DNA of 6,789 nt from Desulfomicrobium sp. (lineage in GTDB: Bacteria > Desulfobacterota > Desulfovibrionia > Desulfovibrionales > Desulfomicrobiaceae). Positions 6,380 through 6,789 of the stretch are shown here, piece by piece. The notes beneath the pieces were generated by a model. That model worked only from the letters and a program-made list of their open reading frames with translations, was not told the DNA's origin and ran no database searches. The stretch covers positions 1,421 through 8,209 of the forward strand of contig DPKT01000086.1 of assembly GCA_003542385.1 (NCBI GenBank). Direction: 5' to 3'. Numbering within the stretch: position 1 is the first letter of the stretch; each line of letters opens with the position of its first letter. The position numbers and the translations under genes are program-made.

Positions 6380-6789
6380 TCAGATTTTGGGTTTGAGCAG
6401 TTTTCCCGCGACCACCAGGATGATCACGCAGACGGCGGAGACAAGCAGCACCAGCCGGTTGGCCAGGGCGTCGTTTCCGGCCTGGACGGCGGTGTACACG
6501 GCCAGGGACAGGGTTTGGGTCTTGCCCGGGATGTTGCCGGCGACCATGAGCGTGGCTCCGAATTCGCCCATGGCCCGGGCGAAGGCCAGCATGGTTCCGG
6601 AGAGGATGCCCCGGAAGGCCAGGGGCAGGGTGATTCTCAGGAAGATGCGGATTTCCGAGGCGCCCATGGTCCGCGCGGCGTTTTCGATGTTGGGGTCCAC
6701 GCCGTCAAGCGCCGAGCGGGCCGAGCGGTAGACCAGGGGGAAGGCCACCACGGCGGCGGCCAGGACCGCGCCTTCCCAGGTGAACATGA
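6380..6789 (-). CDS. modB: Molybdate ABC transporter permease ModB (5' truncated by window end)
   Basis: ModB is the inner-membrane permease subunit of the molybdate importer; it receives substrate from ModA and couples to the ATPase ModC. The window holds the last 136 or so codons; family members are usually about 225 residues, so the N-terminal part lies beyond base 6789 and the methionine at 6785-6787 is probably internal (numbered 1 here). The EAA loop that docks the ATPase is clear: ENAARTMGAS (35-44) followed by ITLP (52-55). The ModB-typical segment ARAMGEFGATLMVAGN (70-85) follows. Hydrophobic helices lie at about 6-20, 59-83 and 111-129. The stop codon (6380-6382) is 12 bp upstream of the modA start and overlaps the modA ribosome binding site. 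Transcription runs modB then modA, the reverse of the common modABC order. No modC or ModE-type site is visible. Confidence 0.93.
   Translation of the reverse strand, partial: MFTWEGAVLAAAVVAFPLVYRSARSALDGVDPNIENAARTMGASEIRIFLRITLPLAFRGILSGTMLAFARAMGEFGATLMVAGNIPGKTQTLSLAVYTAVQAGNDALANRLVLLVSAVCVIILVVAGKLLKPKI

Overview
The window is GC-rich, densely coded bacterial DNA. It most resembles a Gram-negative anaerobe of the Desulfovibrio/Desulfomicrobium type (Desulfovibrionales). The best pointer is a chemoreceptor with a CxxCH haem-c motif in its periplasmic sensor, an arrangement known from DcrA of Desulfovibrio. Lipid-A-type acyltransferases (outer membrane) and a molybdate transporter (Mo/W enzymes) fit the same picture. 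The assignment is inferred from gene content and was not tested by alignment.

Layout. Bases 1-1304 hold two acyltransferases on the + strand: the 3' part of a DUF374-family LPLAT protein, then a complete LpxL/HtrB-like late acyltransferase whose ATG overlaps the previous stop (TGATG), so the two are probably translationally coupled. After 28 bp comes a full-length adenine deaminase (1333-3036). A short AT-rich gap (3037-3107) precedes the haem-type methyl-accepting chemotaxis protein (3108-4829), which ends at a good intrinsic terminator. A 158-bp gap leads to a small exported chalcone-isomerase-like protein (4988-5506). It converges with a molybdate transport pair on the - strand: modA (5609-6367) and the truncated modB (6380-6789). 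The convergent gap holds a perfect 18-bp hairpin.

How the genes work together. The two acyltransferases probably serve lipid A or phospholipid acylation at the inner membrane. Adenine deaminase is a cytoplasmic purine-salvage enzyme with no obvious link to them beyond orientation and spacing. The chemoreceptor would report periplasmic redox state or oxygen to the Che system. ModB and ModA are parts of one ABC importer, but transcribed in the order modB then modA, with modA last in this window.

I see no phage, transposon, CRISPR array, tRNA or rRNA, and no convincing undescribed multi-gene system. The points most worth a second look are the haem-c chemoreceptor, the modB-modA order, the perfect hairpin between convergent genes and the hexamer repeat inside the modA signal peptide.
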